This document shows positions 29,023-32,237 of a DNA stretch of 32,237 nucleotides, piece by piece (the first letter of the stretch is position 1; each line of letters starts with the position of its first letter). The notes under the pieces are model-generated. The model did no database searches. It worked only from the letters and a program-made list of their open reading frames with translations, and had not been told where the DNA came from. The DNA comes from Sistotremastrum niveocremeum HHB9708 (taxonomy: Eukaryota > Basidiomycota > Agaricomycetes > Sistotremastrales > Sistotremastraceae), in the NCBI GenBank assembly GCA_001630475.1, contig KV419399.1, forward strand, positions 904,594 through 936,830, given 5' to 3'. A program made the translations under genes and the position numbers.

Positions 29023-32000
29023 CTACGATAATGTCTTGAAGGCCTCCCGCGATATATAGTCATTCAAGAAGAAAGTGTCACACAGGTGGAATACATTCTG
29101 TGGTGTCCATTTCTTGTCGGCGATCCGTGCTCCTTTGAAATCAGGAACAAGATGGACCGTTTGTCGAATTTTTGTAAGCGGAACGACACCGTACTCGTCT
29201 AAAAGTTTGATGCGATACATATTGACGTTTTGAGCAGCTGAACGTGGGAAGCGAGAGAACCACCGAACAAATACGAGCATCTGTTGTTCAGATGCTTTCG
29301 AAAAGAAATGATAATCGAGCGTGAAGAAGAATCGAACTCGGGCTACACGGTAGCCTTTGGGGATTGAGTTGGAATTCATCAGCCTAGCGCAAGTTGATAG
29401 GATCTAAAGCGTACCTTTTACACCATTCAAATTTACCATTTTGTCATTGACGTTGACCAGTACATTGTCAAAATGTTCGGGTTTGTTACCTCGAGCGATA
29501 TGACTAGAGACCGCAGGTTTTGCATGAATAGGCTCCGTGATACGCAGCTTTTGTCCTCGGACCAGGGCCGGCAAGGTAGCGTGAACTTGATTCCAGACAT
29601 CGAAGAGATCCGATGGTTTTAGCAGGAGAGGATCTTCATACTTGCCATTCAGATATTCTTGAACAGTGGCGAGGAAGTGACCGCCGTCATTGTATAACTC
29701 AGCAAGGCTTTTCGCGCTGATGGAGAGATGTCGGGGCTCGTTGGAAAATTTGAATTCGGAAGCGATACCACTAAAATCAAAGCCATTGTCAGCAAAGCAG
29801 CGTAACTGAAATTGACGACTTACGATAGACGAATGGCATCATCGTCCTCGCCCTCCGGTTTGACTTGCACAACGGCGGAGCCCTCTTCATCAACAATCGT
29901 GATCGTGGCATTTGTCGACTCAATCTCAGCCACATCACTCCCAGCTTCCGAGCTCGCGTCATCCGCGTCATCTGCGTCATCGTCCTCTTCCACATCCCGC
30001 CAATTATCTTGTGCCCACCTAATAAAATTGCTCCAGAAATGAAGAGCTTCTTGTCGGTTCATGATGAGGGTTTGTTGGCGGAGGTGATCTTTCCGATTTG
30101 AGCGACGATAGGGCACTTTTGCGAATTCAATGTGTAGACGTTCCGATATTTCTGTATTGTAACCGTCCAGAGAACCCCATCGTTTTATATGGTCGATGAA
30201 ATGAATGAGGGCGTGGAATTTTGGGAAATTGAAGTGTTCTCGAGCGCCAAGTTCAACGAAGACGTCCTTATTATCGTGGAACACAGCAAGCGAGCTTTGC
30301 ATGAGTTCGAGAGTTTCGGTAGAATGCTGAGTGAACGAAGAGTAATAGATGAAATCCAAAAGTGCCCGTGCGCACACGACAAGTTCGGTTCTTTCACCAC
30401 CAAGAACTGAGACCATCACTTTCTCCATTTCCTTAGCTTCCCGGCCAGTCCATTGTGATATCGTCAAAATGCCCTTGGCAAAGTGTCGAAGCGTTGAATG
30501 CTTCGGAATGCACTTGAAGCGCGCGTCGACTTCTTGTTCTCCGAGGATATGACATATCCATGGGACGAGGTGTGAGTGGAAAATTCCTTTATGAAGCTGA
30601 TGGAGAAGGTCGGGGGGGAATGCTTTATATACATGGAAGACGGGAAGATTCCGCCAGAATGGGTTCTTGATTGATCGGATGCCCAGACGATCAAGTTCCG
30701 CGGTATCGGAGAGCGGATTCTGAATGAAGACGTCTAATAATTCGATGCAGCTTCGAGAGCGAGGTTTTGATGGTGTGGGATCTTCGCGTTTCTTGGGATC
30801 GACTTCGCATTCAGGGCAGTAATTATCTTTGCAACAGGCAATGAGACATCGTTCGGGGTGGTCCACGGTGAAGACGGCGACGAAAGGGTAGATTCGACGA
30901 GACTTGTTATCAGAACAAGCCATCTCTACTCCACCGGATTCAGGGCCGAGAGAGTACAGCGGCTCGCAAATTTGGCGCATGCACTCATGGTAAAGCTCCC
31001 AACCTCCCACGCGACGACCCTCCTGGGTGGTGAAGCATTCCAGTTTTGCAACTGGAAGATATCCAACGAGCCTCCAGGCACGTCGGGACACCTTTCGTCG
31101 GGTTGACTTATTGAGGTTTCCGATAGTCATATAGACGGGCCACGCCACTTTGTCGCCGCTGAAGAGAGAGAGGTTGGTTTTGTCGGTAGCGAAGATGACG
31201 GGGACGATAGTCGAACGTTGTGGGAGACGCATCTGATAATGGATGTAGCGACAGCGATTAGCACCGAATTTAGAATTAGGTGCACACGGAGCGTACCTGC
31301 GTTTCCCACCACCAGTCCCCTGTCCACATCTCTGAGTAAAACCGCTCTGTCTTCGTCTCATCGCTCCACACTCTACAGGGCGCACACTTCATGTCATCTT
31401 TGAGTGCAGGATCGCCAATGATGTCTTGAATGCATTCGAGAATGTTACGGAAGTAGAGCTCGACCGTCTCGACCTCGGGAGCACCGTCATCAGTCAAGCG
31501 ATCCCCGGTGACTTTGATATCTGATGTTTTCCACTCCGGACCTTTAGGAAGAGTGTCGATAGTCTTGTAGAGACCCCGAGCAGATGAGAAAGGAAATTTC
31601 GCATCCTGAACCTTGGTTACCAAGTTCCTTGAATATTTGAGGAAATTTCGTATAAATGGAGGGACTTACGACAGGAAGCTTCAAGAAAGAGTTGATCTTG
31701 TTCTGGCTGACTCCAGAGGTTGCAAGCCACTTCGCCAGATCCCAATGCCCCTCAGACTCAAAGGGACTCCACATCTCTTTATCCTCGGCCTGCAAGCGTA
31801 TGCGGTGGGATTCGTATATTGAAGGACAGCTTCGGAGCGGGTATCCAGCCCGAGATTCCACGGGAAAGCGCTCTACGAACTCGTCCTCTGGGTCCTGAGA
31901 AGCATCTGGATCGTCATCGGCGTCTTCGACTGTAGCAGCTCGAGAACCCGTGTTCTCATTCAGGTGATCGTCGAGTGGGGGTAGAAAGGGAGGATCGTCC

Positions 32001-32142
32001 ATGTGGACATCGTCGTCGGCGGGAGTGGGTGTATTATGAGATCTGGCGGTGGTGGTGCTAGGAATAGCATGGCCTCTGCCTGCCCTCGACTGTCGCTTCT
32101 GAGCTCGAAGAAATCGCTCTCGATCTGAGTAGCACTGCGAAC
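29023..32142 (-). CDS. Plavaka-type transposase, 5' end cut by MITE E6
   Basis: Five exons in the window: 31670-32142 (truncated 5'), 31297-31611, 29824-31232, 29415-29770 and 29023-29354. Introns of 58, 64, 53 and 60 nt all have GT...AG ends, and the frame is open throughout. Family-typical segments in order are MWSPFESEGHWDLAKWLA, PKGPEWK, YSEMWTGDWWWETQ, ATDKTNLSLFSGDKVAWPVY, LVGYLPVAKLECF, the cysteine cluster CLIACCKDNYCPEC, FHALIHFIDHIKRWGSLDGY, NTEISERLHIEFAKVPYR and the C-terminal RVRFFFTLDYHFF. The enzyme moves the surrounding DNA transposon; Plavaka elements are common in Agaricomycetes. Upstream of 32142 the frame is replaced by a hAT-like MITE, so the N-terminus (usually with a zinc-finger region) lies beyond it. 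An acidic stretch near residue SQDPEDEFVE and another at DDADDADDASSE are linkers. Confidence 0.88.
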
Positions 32143-32237
32143 TAGAGTTCCAAAGTCCAGTCACGACTGGACTTTTTCCAAAATTCCTTGTGACTGGCAA
32201 CTGCGACCGGTTGCCAAATTCCAAAATGTCCATGACT
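32143..32237. mobile_element. hAT-like MITE E6, first 95 bp
   Basis: Begins TAGAGTTCCAAAGTCCAGTC, then CACGACTGGAC, GGCAACTGCGACCGGTTGCC and further words as in E2-E4. The preceding 8-mer CTGCGAAC (32135-32142) is the predicted target duplication. The right end is outside the window. It interrupts the first visible exon of the Plavaka transposase. Confidence 0.75.

Larger units (their letters stand above)
28630..32237 (-). mobile_element. Plavaka DNA transposon (partial, extends past window)
   Basis: Inferred extent covering the transposase gene and its 3' subterminal repeat cluster. The left border near 28630 is a guess from where the repeat words stop; no TIR or target duplication can be verified. 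The body shows no frameshift or stop in the transposase, so the copy may be recent apart from the MITE at its 5' side. Confidence 0.55.

Overview
The window looks like an accessory, transposon-rich stretch of a mushroom-type basidiomycete (Agaricomycetes) genome. The evidence is the short phase-consistent introns (about 46-107 nt), a Plavaka-type transposase, an expanded family of F-box-like/leucine-rich proteins, a secreted 'WYT...ETPC...TYERLRQ' protein fragment and a DUF6593-like protein. I saw no prokaryotic features, rRNA, tRNA or CRISPR array.

Layout. 1-480: 5' part of a secreted/membrane protein gene (minus) that runs into a GGTACCTG-rich repeat. 580-1850: no supported gene. 1.9-7.7 kb: two F-box/LRR paralogs, A and B, both minus, carrying a Tc1/mariner-like MITE and two hAT-like MITEs. 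8.5-12.9 kb: a six-exon glycoside hydrolase 47 (class I alpha-mannosidase) gene. 13.3-15.9 kb: a minus-strand DUF6593-like gene with a very long Ser/His-rich tail. 15.9-17.5 kb: nothing supported. 17.6-28.0 kb: further F-box/LRR paralogs on plus: C (pseudogene), D (pseudogene), E (intact) and F (relic). These are invaded by a MULE-like element, a hAT MITE nested inside it, and two more hAT MITEs. 28.6 kb to the end: a Plavaka transposon on minus with subterminal repeats, its transposase cut at the 5' side by another hAT MITE.

Organisation. Pair B-A (minus) mirrors pair D-E (plus): B matches D and A matches E, with homologous spacers. The F-box cluster is therefore an inverted segmental duplication whose arms flank two unrelated single-copy genes (GH47 and DUF6593-like) plus copy C. 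Every recognisable MITE except the last lies in this F-box array or in the MULE inserted in it; none hits the exons of the two single-copy genes. Only copy E keeps an uninterrupted reading frame of full length.

Most unusual signal. The six hAT-like MITEs (8-bp target duplications, ends TAGNGTT...GTC) are modular. Elements with the same ends carry different interiors, and elements with the same interior carry different ends. Two elements sharing a nearly identical core have had a short word repeated through their flanks changed in parallel (GGTCA/TGACC in one, GGTTA/TAACC in the other). All exon models come from hand splicing and paralog comparison, with no database search or transcript data.
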